From positions 1-53,228 of the forward strand of contig JAQBQQ010000019.1 in NCBI GenBank assembly GCA_028286915.1: 53,228 nucleotides of DNA, in the 5' to 3' direction. The notes under the pieces are model-generated. The model saw only the letters and a list, made by a program, of their open reading frames with translations, made no database searches and was not told the DNA's origin. The stretch is from Candidatus Peribacteria bacterium (lineage in GTDB: Bacteria > Patescibacteriota > Gracilibacteria > Peribacterales > Peribacteraceae). The position numbers were made by a program, and so were the translations under genes. This document shows, in pieces, positions 40,370-48,715 of this stretch (position 1 is its first letter; every line of letters begins with the position of its first letter).

Positions 40370-43300
40370 ATGCCTGCCAATTCTTCAGATCAACAGACAG
40401 ATGCACAACTGGAAAAACAAGAGCTTCGCCTGAATGGTTTTGCCACTCTCCGGACCGGCCTTATTGTTCTGGCTGTTATTCCGGCCATGCTGCTGCTCCT
40501 TGGAAGAGCGGCCCTGGAAATTTCCAACATTATGGGAGCCGTCGGGCTTATCGGTTTGTTTATTACAAGCAAGGGCCTGGAAACTATCCGCCAGTCTTTT
40601 GACGGCGCCCTGGAAAGCAAAGTATTTGTCCGGGCAAACCAGAATATCTTCGTGCCGGGATCAGTATCAGCCAGAAAACAACCGGACATGCAGACGCAAG
40701 CGGAGCCACTGGAACCAGCCACCATGTCGGCAGCCGATGGCATGGACTATCTTTCCGGAAAAACAGCAAAGCCGGCACAGCCCATGCGCGAAGCAGATGC
40801 CCGGCCAAAGACCGCGGTAAAAACGGCACCTGTCATACAGAACGGACCGTCACTTATGGGTTCCATTGATTGGGAAGAATGGGTGGGCAAGAAACTCTTA
40901 CAGAAAGCCGGCGTGCTTATTGTCCTCATTGGTATGATCGTCTTTTTGAAGTACTCGTTTGATAACCATATCATTCGCGAGCTCGGCCGCATTATATTGA
41001 GCGTCCTTGCCGCGGCGCTGCTTCTTGGCGCCGGCGAGTGGTACCGCAAACAGTTCCCGCTCTGGTCGCATGCGTTTACCGGCGGCGGTTTTGCATTGTT
41101 CTATTTTACGGTGTGGGTGGCGCACGTACTGTATGCGCCGGCACTTTTGGATCAGCACGGTTTCCAACTGCCGTCTTCGGTAGCGCTGGTGCTGTACAGT
41201 CTTATTACACTCTTTGCCGCACTGGCATCCATTCGTCACAAAGGGCAAACCATTGCGTGGTTCGCGCTCATTGGCGGGTACCTCACGCCACTGCTCATTC
41301 CGGCACCGGACATGGGGCCGTGGATTTTATCAGTATATCTCTGCATTCTTACGGCCGGGCTTGTCGTTCTGTCATGGCACCAGACATGGCGCCGGCTCAC
41401 ACTGGCTGCGTTCGGGCTTACTCAGCTTTTCCTGTTCGGCAAAATATACGCCGCTGATCTTTCGCTGGTTCCGGATTCCGGACAACTGCTGATTGCCGGC
41501 ATTTTCTTCTCGCTCTTTGCCGCTTCCCTACTGCTGTCACAATTTAAACTGAAAGCCAAAACCGATGAGCAGGATATTGTCCTGGTGAGCGCCAACGCCG
41601 CACTTACGTTCTTTGCGTTCACCGATGCAATGGGCGGTTTCACCGGTATGTGGGTGTGGCTGACGGCGCTGCTTTTCGGCGCGCTCTTTCTGGTATTTGC
41701 CGGCATTGCCTTGCGTCTCCGCAGCGATGACGATCCGCTCATTGATACCTACCACATTATTTCCATCATCTTCATAACGCTCGGCATGTGGCTTAAGCTG
41801 AAGCATGACTGGGTTGCCGTTGCACTGGCGCCATTTTCACTGCTGGTGCTTTGGGAAGGAGTATCGTTGCGCCGCAAATCACTTGTTCACTGCAGCACGC
41901 TGCTTATTGCTCTGTCGCTGCTTCTGTTGTTCTTCAACCTGCCGGTCTTTAATCCGTCCGACAAATGGCTGCCGTTTCTCTCGCCGTGGTCCATTCAAAA
42001 TTATGTCGTCAGCGCCTGTTTAATTGGCTGGGTTTTACTGTCTACACGGGTCACCGAACTCATGAAAAATGAAGGCATGAACTTACAAATATTCCGTCAT
42101 GTCATGCATGGGGTTTTGGCATTCCTGTTTTTTGCCTCTATAAGCATAGAAACAACCGGCGCGCATATTACACCCACATTACCGCTGGCCATCGGCTATC
42201 TGTTCTTTGGCGCCGCCGCTATTACTTTATTTTTCCTTATCGGCGAAGTGGTGTGGCTGGCCGCCGCCATGGTGGCGCAGGTACTGGTTTTGTATTTTGC
42301 ATTCGTCAGCGGCAATGGCACGACGCTTAATATTTTCACTTCGTCGTCCGCCGCATTGTTCCAGCCGTGGTCCGGCATTTCGGTACTGTCGCTGTTCCTC
42401 ACCATGGGAATATTTGTCGCCATCAACCGCGGGAAAAATACCATGTTCGGCACGCTCGGCATGCGGTCGCTGCTTATTGGCGTGGGCGTAGTGCAAGTAT
42501 GGCTGCATGTGTCGGTGGAATTACTGCATCTTTCCGCACAGCTCGAGTGGTCGTTTATTCTCTTGCAACGCTCACTTACCGCCTGGTGGCTGGCAGTTGG
42601 CATCAGCTGCATGCTGGCATCTTTGCGTTTCAGGCACTCGCGGCTTATCTACGGCGGACTGGTTTTTGTATGGCTGGCAGTAAGCAAAGATATGCTGCTG
42701 CTTCTGGCAAACAGACTGGATATCGGCTTCACCGGCCTGTGGACGGTTCTGCCTTTTGCCGCCATTATTATCGGCACTGTTTTCCCGCGGCGCATTCTGC
42801 TTACCAATGGCATGCTCATGTTCTGCGTGGCGCTCATTGTGGACCTAGTGCGGCATATGACCATGGCGGATTCCCTGCAGGTCACTCTCTGGTGGTCGGC
42901 CGCCTCGCTGCTCATTTTAAGCTGGGGCATCTGGAAACGCGATGATTCTCTCGTACTCGCCGCGACCGGTTTTCTGTGCATCACGCTGGCGCATGATTTA
43001 TTGCTGATGCTCATATACCCGCTGCCGTTTTTCTACGCTATTTTCTGGACAGTACTCGCACTCGGCATTGCCAGTGGCGGAAAATTCCTCCGGAAAAAAC
43101 AAATGATGACACTGGGTCTGCTGATGCTCATCGCACTGGCGGCCGTGGACATGTTGCGCCACATTGCCAGCGACGCAACACTGGTCCGTACCATCTGGTG
43201 GTCTGTCGTCGCGCTCATTACCATGCTGCTCGGCTTTGCCATGCACGAGAAGCTATTCCGCCAGGTTGCCATCGGCTTCTTTGGCGCCACGGTTATCAAA

Positions 43301-43441
43301 TTGCTCATCTTCGATTTCGCCACGCTGTCCACCGGCGTCCGCATTGGCGCATCCATTTTGACCGGCTTACTGCTGATTGGGGCGTCGTATCTGTACCAAC
43401 GATTTGACGCGATGTTTAAAGAAGAAGCCAAAGAGAAATAG
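40370..43441 (+). CDS. Giant DUF2339-family membrane protein
   Basis: 1023 aa from MPANSS; the ATG follows tcatcctccttttt, and the 120 earlier track codons overlap the anti-sigma gene. Two N-terminal helices, a cytoplasmic-type linker rich in Ala/Pro/Lys (about 85-165), a WEEWVGKKLLQKAGVLIVLIGMIVFLKYS entry segment and then about 25 further hydrophobic helices, the DUF2339 layout. Motif FTGGGFALFYFTVW is characteristic. Function unknown. Such proteins are common in CPR genomes. Composition matches neighbouring native genes. Terminator at 43488-43524. Confidence 0.92.
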   Translation: MPANSSDQQTDAQLEKQELRLNGFATLRTGLIVLAVIPAMLLLLGRAALEISNIMGAVGLIGLFITSKGLETIRQSFDGALESKVFVRANQNIFVPGSVSARKQPDMQTQAEPLEPATMSAADGMDYLSGKTAKPAQPMREADARPKTAVKTAPVIQNGPSLMGSIDWEEWVGKKLLQKAGVLIVLIGMIVFLKYSFDNHIIRELGRIILSVLAAALLLGAGEWYRKQFPLWSHAFTGGGFALFYFTVWVAHVLYAPALLDQHGFQLPSSVALVLYSLITLFAALASIRHKGQTIAWFALIGGYLTPLLIPAPDMGPWILSVYLCILTAGLVVLSWHQTWRRLTLAAFGLTQLFLFGKIYAADLSLVPDSGQLLIAGIFFSLFAASLLLSQFKLKAKTDEQDIVLVSANAALTFFAFTDAMGGFTGMWVWLTALLFGALFLVFAGIALRLRSDDDPLIDTYHIISIIFITLGMWLKLKHDWVAVALAPFSLLVLWEGVSLRRKSLVHCSTLLIALSLLLLFFNLPVFNPSDKWLPFLSPWSIQNYVVSACLIGWVLLSTRVTELMKNEGMNLQIFRHVMHGVLAFLFFASISIETTGAHITPTLPLAIGYLFFGAAAITLFFLIGEVVWLAAAMVAQVLVLYFAFVSGNGTTLNIFTSSSAALFQPWSGISVLSLFLTMGIFVAINRGKNTMFGTLGMRSLLIGVGVVQVWLHVSVELLHLSAQLEWSFILLQRSLTAWWLAVGISCMLASLRFRHSRLIYGGLVFVWLAVSKDMLLLLANRLDIGFTGLWTVLPFAAIIIGTVFPRRILLTNGMLMFCVALIVDLVRHMTMADSLQVTLWWSAASLLILSWGIWKRDDSLVLAATGFLCITLAHDLLLMLIYPLPFFYAIFWTVLALGIASGGKFLRKKQMMTLGLLMLIALAAVDMLRHIASDATLVRTIWWSVVALITMLLGFAMHEKLFRQVAIGFFGATVIKLLIFDFATLSTGVRIGASILTGLLLIGASYLYQRFDAMFKEEAKEK

Positions 43442-43487
43442 ACAGTTGGATGTTGCTCATGCCAATACTATGGAAAATGAAGTTCAT

Positions 43488-43524
43488 GAGGAAGACGAGG
43501 AAAACAGGGTTCCTCGTCTTCCTC
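43488..43524 (+). terminator. Intrinsic terminator of the DUF2339 gene
   Basis: GAGGAAGACGAGGAA, 7-base loop, TTCCTCGTCTTCCTC (15-bp perfect stem) and then a T/C tract (gctttctttatcttcttcc). Confidence 0.82.
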
Positions 43525-43559
43525 GCTTTCTTTATCTTCTTCCTGCACGCCCAATATAC

Positions 43560-43589
43560 TTGACATAATAGACATTTAATATTTAAATA
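43560..43589 (+). promoter_or_regulatory. Promoter of the 43662 gene
   Basis: Perfect TTGACA, 18 bases, TAAATA (with overlapping alternatives in the AT-rich stretch). Native promoters here rarely have a full -35 match. Confidence 0.65.
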
Positions 43590-43594
43590 TGACA

Positions 43595-43661
43595 CTAACC
43601 TCCGGTTAGGTCCTCGCAAGAGGAATGTTCTCTGGCGGCTGTCTCTGTATGGGAGGATCCC
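43595..43661 (+). promoter_or_regulatory. Structured 5' leader with Shine-Dalgarno sequence
   Basis: Two small hairpins, CTAACC-TCC-GGTTAG (43595-43609) and TCCTC-GCAA-GAGGA (43611-43624, GNRA loop), precede GAATGTTCTCT and a strong GGGAGG ribosome-binding site 5 bases before the ATG. The 11-mer GAATGTTCTCT recurs at 30773-30783, again directly after a hairpin. Confidence 0.5.
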
Positions 43662-43907
43662 ATGCGGAAGATCATGCTAGTCTCGTCTCTGGCCTTAGTC
43701 GGCCTCAGCTGTCACGGTTGCAGTGCATGGCGCATGGAAGTAAGCGCCTGCGTGACAACGGACAAAATTCCTCTTCACATCGCCGACGGTAAAACTGACG
43801 GCGTCGGCAGCGGGAAGGTTCAAGTCACATTCGTCCGTGAGGCTGACAAGAAAACCTCACCCGTCGTACCGGACAAATCCGTCCCTCCGGAGAAAAAAGA
43901 GAAATGA
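43662..43907 (+). CDS. Small lipoprotein-like secreted protein, foreign-looking unit
   Basis: 81 aa. Signal peptide with Cys-containing cleavage region (LVGLSCHGCSAW), so either a lipoprotein with C17/C20 modified or a plain secreted protein. Short mature part of about 60 residues with one more Cys, a Gly/Asp loop, a strand (KVQVTFVRE) and a Pro/Lys-rich end (PPEKKEK). Not recognised. It has a canonical Shine-Dalgarno sequence, its own promoter and its own palindromic terminator, and G/C-biased third positions, in contrast to the native genes on both sides. Probably acquired with the same kind of source as the 31073 gene and the PEP-CTERM gene (inference). Confidence 0.68.
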   Translation: MRKIMLVSSLALVGLSCHGCSAWRMEVSACVTTDKIPLHIADGKTDGVGSGKVQVTFVREADKKTSPVVPDKSVPPEKKEK

Positions 43908-43930
43908 GCGGCCTGCCGGACTACAACTAA

Positions 43931-43954
43931 GGAACCATCGCATGCGATGGTTCC
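43931..43954 (+). terminator. Palindromic terminator of the 43662 gene
   Basis: GGAACCATCGCATGCGATGGTTCC, a 24-base perfect palindrome, followed by TACATTTTT. A second small hairpin (ATGTATG-CGC-CATACAT) lies at 43964-43980. Confidence 0.78.
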
Positions 43955-44089
43955 TACATTTTTATGTATGCGCCATACATGCATATAGTGATTGAAATCC
44001 ATATTTTGACTGGTTCCAGCTTTTTATGAGGATCTGCGGCCACAAAGAGCCACTTTCTGTGATGCAATGGTAATCACCAAAAAACCCTC

Positions 44090-44095
44090 TATAAT
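44090..44095 (+). promoter_or_regulatory. -10 box of the capA-like gene
   Basis: Perfect TATAAT 8 bases before the ATG, so the mRNA is predicted to be leaderless. No clear -35 box. Confidence 0.55.
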
Positions 44096-44103
44096 CCGCC
44101 ACT

Positions 44104-45096
44104 ATGGTTAACCGCATATTCTTTCTGCTCGTAAGCCTTACCGCTTTGCTTATAATAACGGTGGCAACCACTATTGCCCTCTTTCTGCAGCCGTTCCATG
44201 CCCGGTTCTTTACGCCGGCCGAAGCGCGGTCCACAGTTACGCTTATTGCGGTTGGCGACATTATGACCTCGCGCATGGTGGCAAGACAGATAATTAAACC
44301 ACCGACAGAAAATTATCCATTTACGCATATACAAGATTATCTGGCGACAGCGGATATTATTTTCGCCAATCTGGAAACACCGGTTGTAGAAGGCGATATG
44401 GTTTCAACGACAACCATGCAGTTCCGGTCGGACCCGGTTGTGGCAACACTGTTACATGCCGCCAATATTTCCCTGGTCTCGCTGGCCAATAACCACATGC
44501 ATGACTACAAAAAGAAAGGACTGATGCGGACCGTGGAGCTTATGAAGGAGAACGGCATACAGGCCGCCGGTGCCGGAGTAAACACACACGATGCCTATGC
44601 ACCGGTATACGTTGAAAAGAATGGAATCACCGTTGCCCTGCTCGCCTATATAGACCCCGGTCTGGCGCCGGCCAATGCTTACCCGACCGACACCCTGCCG
44701 GGCGTTGCCGTGATGAATATGGATAAACTGAGAGACGGAATACTGGAGGCAAAAAAGCACGCGGATGTTGTCATAGTCTCCATGCATGGCGGACGGGAAT
44801 ACACGAGGGAGCCGACAGCAACCCAGAAAAATTTTGCCTACGCCGCCATAGACGACGGTGCAGATATTGTCCTTGGCCACCACCCGCACTGGGTACAAAC
44901 CGTGGAAGAATATAAAGGCAAAACCATTTTCTACAGCCTGGGAAATTTTGTGTTTGATCAATTATGGTCCAAAGAGACCCGCAACGGGCTCACGGCAAAA
45001 ATTACCATGACCAAAGAAGGCATTACACAGGTGGAGCAGATTCCGATTTATATAGACGAGACGTATCAGCCGACCATTGTACAAATGGATAATTAA
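44104..45096 (+). CDS. CapA-family protein (poly-gamma-glutamate synthesis type metallophosphatase fold)
   Basis: 330 aa. N-terminal signal anchor (about 5-28), then a calcineurin-like metallophosphoesterase domain of the CapA/PgsA type: VGDIMTSR, FANLETPVV, LANNHMHDY, VVIVSMHGGREYT, VLGHHPHWVQ and YSLGNFVFDQ, the full motif series with metal ligands Asp, Asn and His. CapA proteins take part in poly-gamma-glutamate or capsule handling at the membrane, but many homologues are of unknown role; no other pgs/cap genes are visible. Monocistronic. Faces the PEP-CTERM gene across a strong hairpin. Confidence 0.93.
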   Translation: MVNRIFFLLVSLTALLIITVATTIALFLQPFHARFFTPAEARSTVTLIAVGDIMTSRMVARQIIKPPTENYPFTHIQDYLATADIIFANLETPVVEGDMVSTTTMQFRSDPVVATLLHAANISLVSLANNHMHDYKKKGLMRTVELMKENGIQAAGAGVNTHDAYAPVYVEKNGITVALLAYIDPGLAPANAYPTDTLPGVAVMNMDKLRDGILEAKKHADVVIVSMHGGREYTREPTATQKNFAYAAIDDGADIVLGHHPHWVQTVEEYKGKTIFYSLGNFVFDQLWSKETRNGLTAKITMTKEGITQVEQIPIYIDETYQPTIVQMDN

Positions 45097-45098
45097 AA

Positions 45099-45125
45099 AG
45101 GCCCCGCTCATGGAGAGCGGGGCCT
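45099..45125 (-). terminator. Intrinsic terminator of the PEP-CTERM gene
   Basis: Minus strand: AGGCCCCGCTC - TCCAT - GAGCGGGGCCT followed by TTTTAATT. Perfect 11-bp G+C-rich stem with T-run; on the plus strand no T-run follows. Confidence 0.9.
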
Positions 45126-45153
45126 AAGGAGAGTTGCTGATGTCAACAGGGCA

Positions 45154-45864
45154 TCAGCTATTGTTGCTCTTCTTCTGCAGCCGGCGACGGCTACGAAGAC
45201 CCAACGTTCCGATGGTCAGTACTCCCGTAACCAGGAGACTGATGGAGCCGGGCTCGGGCACCGTACGGATCTGGCCCGTGGGAGCGAACGACTTTTCCGT
45301 GGAAGTCGCGCCGTTGATGACGGCAAGACTCCCGAGCATGTAGCCGGTGGCGTTGGTCCGGAGCATAAGCTGTAACGATGCCATGCCGGGCAGGACGCCG
45401 TTATTGCTAATCATATCCGGAGGAAGGAAATCGAACCCGATATTCTTGCCGTTCAGGGAACGGTCGAAGGAAATCGGCTTGATGGTTCCGCCGTACACGC
45501 CCGGTCCGCCGTAATTCACGCTGACGGCATAGGCTCCGAACGACCGCCACACGCCGCGGTATAACGAGTCCTGGCTGAAGGAATCGTTCTTCAATTCCAC
45601 GACGAAGGTAAGCCCGCCGAGCGCGTTGTGGGCCAGGTCCTCCTGGTACACACGCGACAGGACCTCACCACTAAAGAGCACGTCGCCCAGGGCATCGACA
45701 CCGCTGAGCGGCTGACTCAGCGAGTCCAGAAGCGTGGCCCCGGGATCCAGCACCGACGCGGATGCCAGGACAGACTGACCCGAGAGGATGAAATCAGCTT
45801 TGGCCGCAATCGGCGAGGCGGTCGCCAGCATGGCGATGGCGAGAAGCAGGAAACGGCGCTTCAT
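45154..45864 (-). CDS. PEP-CTERM sorting-signal protein, foreign-looking unit
   Basis: 236 aa from MKRRFL, the ATG 7 bases after GGGAG; 33 upstream track codons are rejected. Signal peptide (cleavage near AKA), a beta-rich domain (about 25-205) unlike any I can name, then a textbook PEP-CTERM tail: VPEPGS, hydrophobic helix (about 208-226) and Arg-rich end (RSRRRLQKK). Such tails are cut and processed by exosortases, known mainly from Gram-negative polymer-forming bacteria; none is encoded here and the host looks monoderm with sortases. G/C-biased codons, a strong Shine-Dalgarno sequence and a self-contained unit suggest horizontal origin. Confidence 0.85.
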   Translation of the reverse strand: MKRRFLLLAIAMLATASPIAAKADFILSGQSVLASASVLDPGATLLDSLSQPLSGVDALGDVLFSGEVLSRVYQEDLAHNALGGLTFVVELKNDSFSQDSLYRGVWRSFGAYAVSVNYGGPGVYGGTIKPISFDRSLNGKNIGFDFLPPDMISNNGVLPGMASLQLMLRTNATGYMLGSLAVINGATSTEKSFAPTGQIRTVPEPGSISLLVTGVLTIGTLGLRSRRRLQKKSNNS

Positions 45865-45897
45865 CAACGTACTCCCAATGCAAAGGAACAGACGATA

Positions 45898-45915
45898 CCG
45901 TGCAACGTTGCACGG
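45898..45915. repeat. 18-bp perfect palindrome in the PEP-CTERM leader
   Basis: CCGTGCAAC/GTTGCACGG, 34 bases upstream of the ATG. Could be an operator or a leader hairpin. A smaller palindrome (AGCATTTAATGCT) lies about 35 bases further upstream. Confidence 0.75.
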
Positions 45916-46000
45916 CAGATCTTCCCGCAAACGGCAGGAAGGCACCAGTATGGCAGATAGCATTTAATGCTGCAACATATAATTTATAAAAAGCAATAAG

Positions 46001-46024
46001 TTAAAAAGGCGCCTGAGCGCCTTT
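46001..46024 (-). terminator. Intrinsic terminator of typA
   Basis: Minus strand: AAAGGCGC - TCAG - GCGCCTTT followed by TTAACTT. 8-bp stem with T-rich tail, 20 bases after the typA stop. Confidence 0.85.
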
Positions 46025-46043
46025 CTATCAGCCAGATCCATAT

Positions 46044-47843
46044 TTATCTTGTCCGCTTGCGCTCGTTTTCGTCCAGAATCTTTTTACGCAGACGAATACT
46101 GCTGGGAGTCACTTCCACCAATTCATCATCACCAATGTACTCAAGTGCCTGCTCCAGCGTCATTTCGGCAATCGGCGTGAGCGTGAGCGCTTCGTCGGTT
46201 CCGGATGCGCGCACGTTGGTAAGCTTCTTGTTCTTGGCGGCATTCACTACAAGATCCTCACTCTTGGAACTCTCCCCGATAATCATACCGGCGTACATTT
46301 TGGTCTGCGGCCTGATGAACAGGCGGCCGCGCTCCTCCAGTTTCCACAACGAGTACGCCATGGATTCATCGGTTACCATGGAAATCATGGAGCCGCGCGT
46401 GCGGCCGGGCATGCTTCCCTTCTCCGGTTCGTAGGCAATAAAAGAGTGGCTCAGAATTCCCTCGCCGCGCGTCTCGATAATAAATTCGCCGCGGAAACCG
46501 AGCAGTCCGCGCGTGGGCACCTTGAACTCCATGCGCGTGTGACCGTTTTCCGTCTTCATATCCACCATTTCACCTTTGCGCTGAGACAAAAGGTTGATAA
46601 TCGTTCCGGAGTTCACTTCCGGCACATCAATAATCACCTGTTCAATCGGCTCCATTAATTTACCGTCAATCTGACGCATAATTACCTCCGGGCGCGAGAC
46701 CTGAATTTCATATCCCTCACGACGCATGCTTTCCAGCAGCACGGACAAGTGCAGCTCTCCACGGCCGGATACCCGGTAGGCCTCGGTATTCGGTACTTCC
46801 TCCACCTGCAAACCGACGTTAGTTTCCATTTCCTTCTCCAGACGCGACTTAATATGACGCGTGGTAACCAGCTTTCCCTCGCGGCCGGCAAACGGTGAAT
46901 CGTTCACCAGGAAGGTCATGGTGACGGTCGGCGGATCAATTTTGATGGCCGGGAGCGGCTCGGCATTCGGATCATTGGTAATAGTTTCACCCACGAAAAT
47001 ATCCGGAATACCTGCCAGAGTGACAATATCACCGGCTACAGCCTCCGGCGCCTCGCGCTTGTGGAGCCCTTCGCTCAGCAGAATTTTCGTAATCTTTCCA
47101 TTGCGCGGCGTGCCGTCAGGCTTTTTGACAGTCACCTGGTCGCCCACCTTCACCACGCCTTCGTACACACGCCCAATCGCCAGGCGTCCCAGGTAATTAT
47201 CGTACGCCAGTGCGGAAGGCTGCATACGGAATGCTGCCGTCATATTCTGCTCGGCCTCGGGAACCGTTTCCATAATAAGGTCGAAAAGCGGTGTCAGATC
47301 CGTGGATTCCTGATCCAGCGTTTTCTTGGCAATTCCTTCACGCGCTATGGCGAAGATGTACTTAAAATCGGCCTGCTCGTCGTTGGCACCCAGCGTAATG
47401 AACAAATCGAATACCATGTCCACAACCGCCAGCGGGCGGGCGGCGGGCTTATCAATTTTATTAATAACCACAATCGGCTTTAAACCCAATTCCAATGATT
47501 TCTTGAGCACGAACTTGGTCTGCGGCATAGGGCCTTCCTGGGCATCCACCAGCAGCAAAACACTATCTACCGTCCGCAGCACGCGTTCCACCTCCGAACC
47601 GAAGTCTGCGTGACCGGGCGTATCCACAATATTGATCTTGCAGTCTTTATAGAAAATAGACGTATTCTTGGCATAAATAGTAATACCACGCTCACGCTCC
47701 TGATCGTTACTGTCCATAATGAGTTCCCCCATGGACTCCGATTCATGAGCCGCAAAGGCTCCACCCTGCTTAAGAAGCGCGTCCACCAGCGTCGTTTTGC
47801 CGTGGTCCACGTGGGCGATAATGGCGATATTGCGGATCTTCAT
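46044..47843 (-). CDS. typA: Translational GTPase TypA/BipA
   Basis: 599 aa, full family length. Ribosome-binding GTPase of the EF-G class, involved in ribosome assembly and stress adaptation. G1 [10 protein letters not shown]2 RGITI, G3 DTPGHADF, G4 NKID and an SAL-like segment identify the GTP domain. Domains II, III and V follow, and the characteristic C-terminal domain ends in [20 protein letters not shown]. The ATG overlaps the TGA of the upstream zinc-ribbon ORF, and no Shine-Dalgarno sequence is present. Followed by a good terminator. Confidence 0.97.
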   Translation of the reverse strand: MKIRNIAIIAHVDHGKTTLVDALLKQGGAFAAHESESMGELIMDSNDQERERGITIYAKNTSIFYKDCKINIVDTPGHADFGSEVERVLRTVDSVLLLVDAQEGPMPQTKFVLKKSLELGLKPIVVINKIDKPAARPLAVVDMVFDLFITLGANDEQADFKYIFAIAREGIAKKTLDQESTDLTPLFDLIMETVPEAEQNMTAAFRMQPSALAYDNYLGRLAIGRVYEGVVKVGDQVTVKKPDGTPRNGKITKILLSEGLHKREAPEAVAGDIVTLAGIPDIFVGETITNDPNAEPLPAIKIDPPTVTMTFLVNDSPFAGREGKLVTTRHIKSRLEKEMETNVGLQVEEVPNTEAYRVSGRGELHLSVLLESMRREGYEIQVSRPEVIMRQIDGKLMEPIEQVIIDVPEVNSGTIINLLSQRKGEMVDMKTENGHTRMEFKVPTRGLLGFRGEFIIETRGEGILSHSFIAYEPEKGSMPGRTRGSMISMVTDESMAYSLWKLEERGRLFIRPQTKMYAGMIIGESSKSEDLVVNAAKNKKLTNVRASGTDEALTLTPIAEMTLEQALEYIGDDELVEVTPSSIRLRKKILDENERKRTR

Positions 47844-48112
47844 ACAGATAATGGGAATAGGCCCCGGACATAGGCAAAAGCCACTTTGTCCAGGAAAGTG
47901 CGCCTAGTATGGGGATTTTTGGTGTTACGGCAAGGGAAAGTGGGAGATTTTATTGAATAAATCCAATTAACAGAAACCACTACACTTGGCATCACCGCTT
48001 TTTGTGCGTGCGGGTTCGTACCACAGTTGTAACAACTGGCGTCATGTTTAATCAGCCGGAGATTACAGCTCAGGCATTTCATAGATTGAATTAAAAAAGT
48101 GTTATTCGTCAT
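47840..48112 (-). CDS. Possible zinc-ribbon small protein upstream of typA
   Basis: About 90 aa from MTNNTF (alternatives MNQN 4 codons earlier, MKCLSC 10 codons later). N-terminal Cys4 zinc ribbon ([17 protein letters not shown]), then a stretch of about 50 residues of ordinary but unrecognisable sequence. Its start overlaps the stop of the 160-aa gene and its stop overlaps the typA ATG, which favours translational coupling; on the other hand the second half is poor in protein-like pattern, so part of the frame may be chance read-through of the typA leader. AT-rich region. Confidence 0.42.
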   Translation of the reverse strand: MTNNTFLIQSMKCLSCNLRLIKHDASCYNCGTNPHAQKAVMPSVVVSVNWIYSIKSPTFPCRNTKNPHTRRTFLDKVAFAYVRGLFPLSV

Positions 48113-48584
48113 ATTTTGGTTCACCTTCTATTTTTCTTCTATTTAATTCCTTTTGAAAAATATCTCGCATATTGGTCATCATCGCCTTAGCTTCGTCCCA
48201 TGATTCAATCCTAAATTTCCATCCAATTGATAACATAAAATTCATCGTATCATCTCCATCTTCAAAATGTAATTCTAGTATTCGATTCAAATCTGTCACA
48301 TAACCTTCTAACCTCTCGGTTGCAGATCCAGCAACTTTTTCAATAATTTTTGGAATTAATTTTTTTTGTGCTATAAAAGCTTTCTTTTTCTCATCATCTG
48401 TCTGCTTCCTAAACTTATATGTATTTTCTTCTATTTCAATTTCTGGAAAAAATTTTAAAAGTTTTTTCTCTTCTTCGGTATCAGCTAAATCCCAAAATTG
48501 ATGAGGGTATGTCTCGTAAAAGAAAGCACCAAATAGATCGCTTACCCACCAATATTCTTCAGTTGGCTGATAATCAATTTTCAT
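48102..48584 (-). CDS. Hypothetical acidic protein, 160 aa, in AT-rich islet
   Basis: Unrecognised soluble protein with many Glu, Lys, Ile and aromatic residues (EYWWVSDLFGAFFYE, DTEEEKKLLKFF, AQKKLIPKIIEKVAG). No signal peptide. AT-rich codons (AAA, GAA, ATT, TTT) differ sharply from neighbours. It starts 2 bases after the stop of a truncated open frame (48587-48715). Small acidic proteins directly after a gene that ends in a variable C-terminal fragment are the usual layout of toxin-immunity pairs, so an orphan immunity protein is one possibility, with no direct support. Confidence 0.65.
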   Translation of the reverse strand: MKIDYQPTEEYWWVSDLFGAFFYETYPHQFWDLADTEEEKKLLKFFPEIEIEENTYKFRKQTDDEKKKAFIAQKKLIPKIIEKVAGSATERLEGYVTDLNRILELHFEDGDDTMNFMLSIGWKFRIESWDEAKAMMTNMRDIFQKELNRRKIEGEPKYDE

Positions 48585-48586
48585 AA

Positions 48587-48715
48587 TTATTCAAGGGTAC
48601 CTGTTAGTAAAATTAATGGCCCATTTTTACTTTTAGATAAAGTAAATGTAGCTTCCTTAACATTATAATCAAGAGCTGTTGAACCTTTTACAAGTTTATA
48701 TCCTTTATGATTTCC
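48587..48715 (-). pseudogene. 3' remnant of a lost gene
   Basis: No start codon, too short for the ORF track. The minus-strand frame reads GDRSGNHKGYKLVKGS, then ALDYNVKEATFTLSKS, ends LLTGTLE and a TAA. AT-rich and protein-like (alternating strands with Lys/Thr), it is open only back to a TGA at 48752-48754, where it runs into the 92-aa gene in another frame. The upstream part appears to have been cut off at the junction with the more G+C-rich sequence. It precedes the 160-aa gene by 2 bases, as in an operon. Confidence 0.5.

Noticed and set aside
43623-43760. Upstream ORF starting at the ATG of GAATGTTCTCT
   Set aside because: It runs into the 43662 gene in another frame and shows no protein-like pattern.
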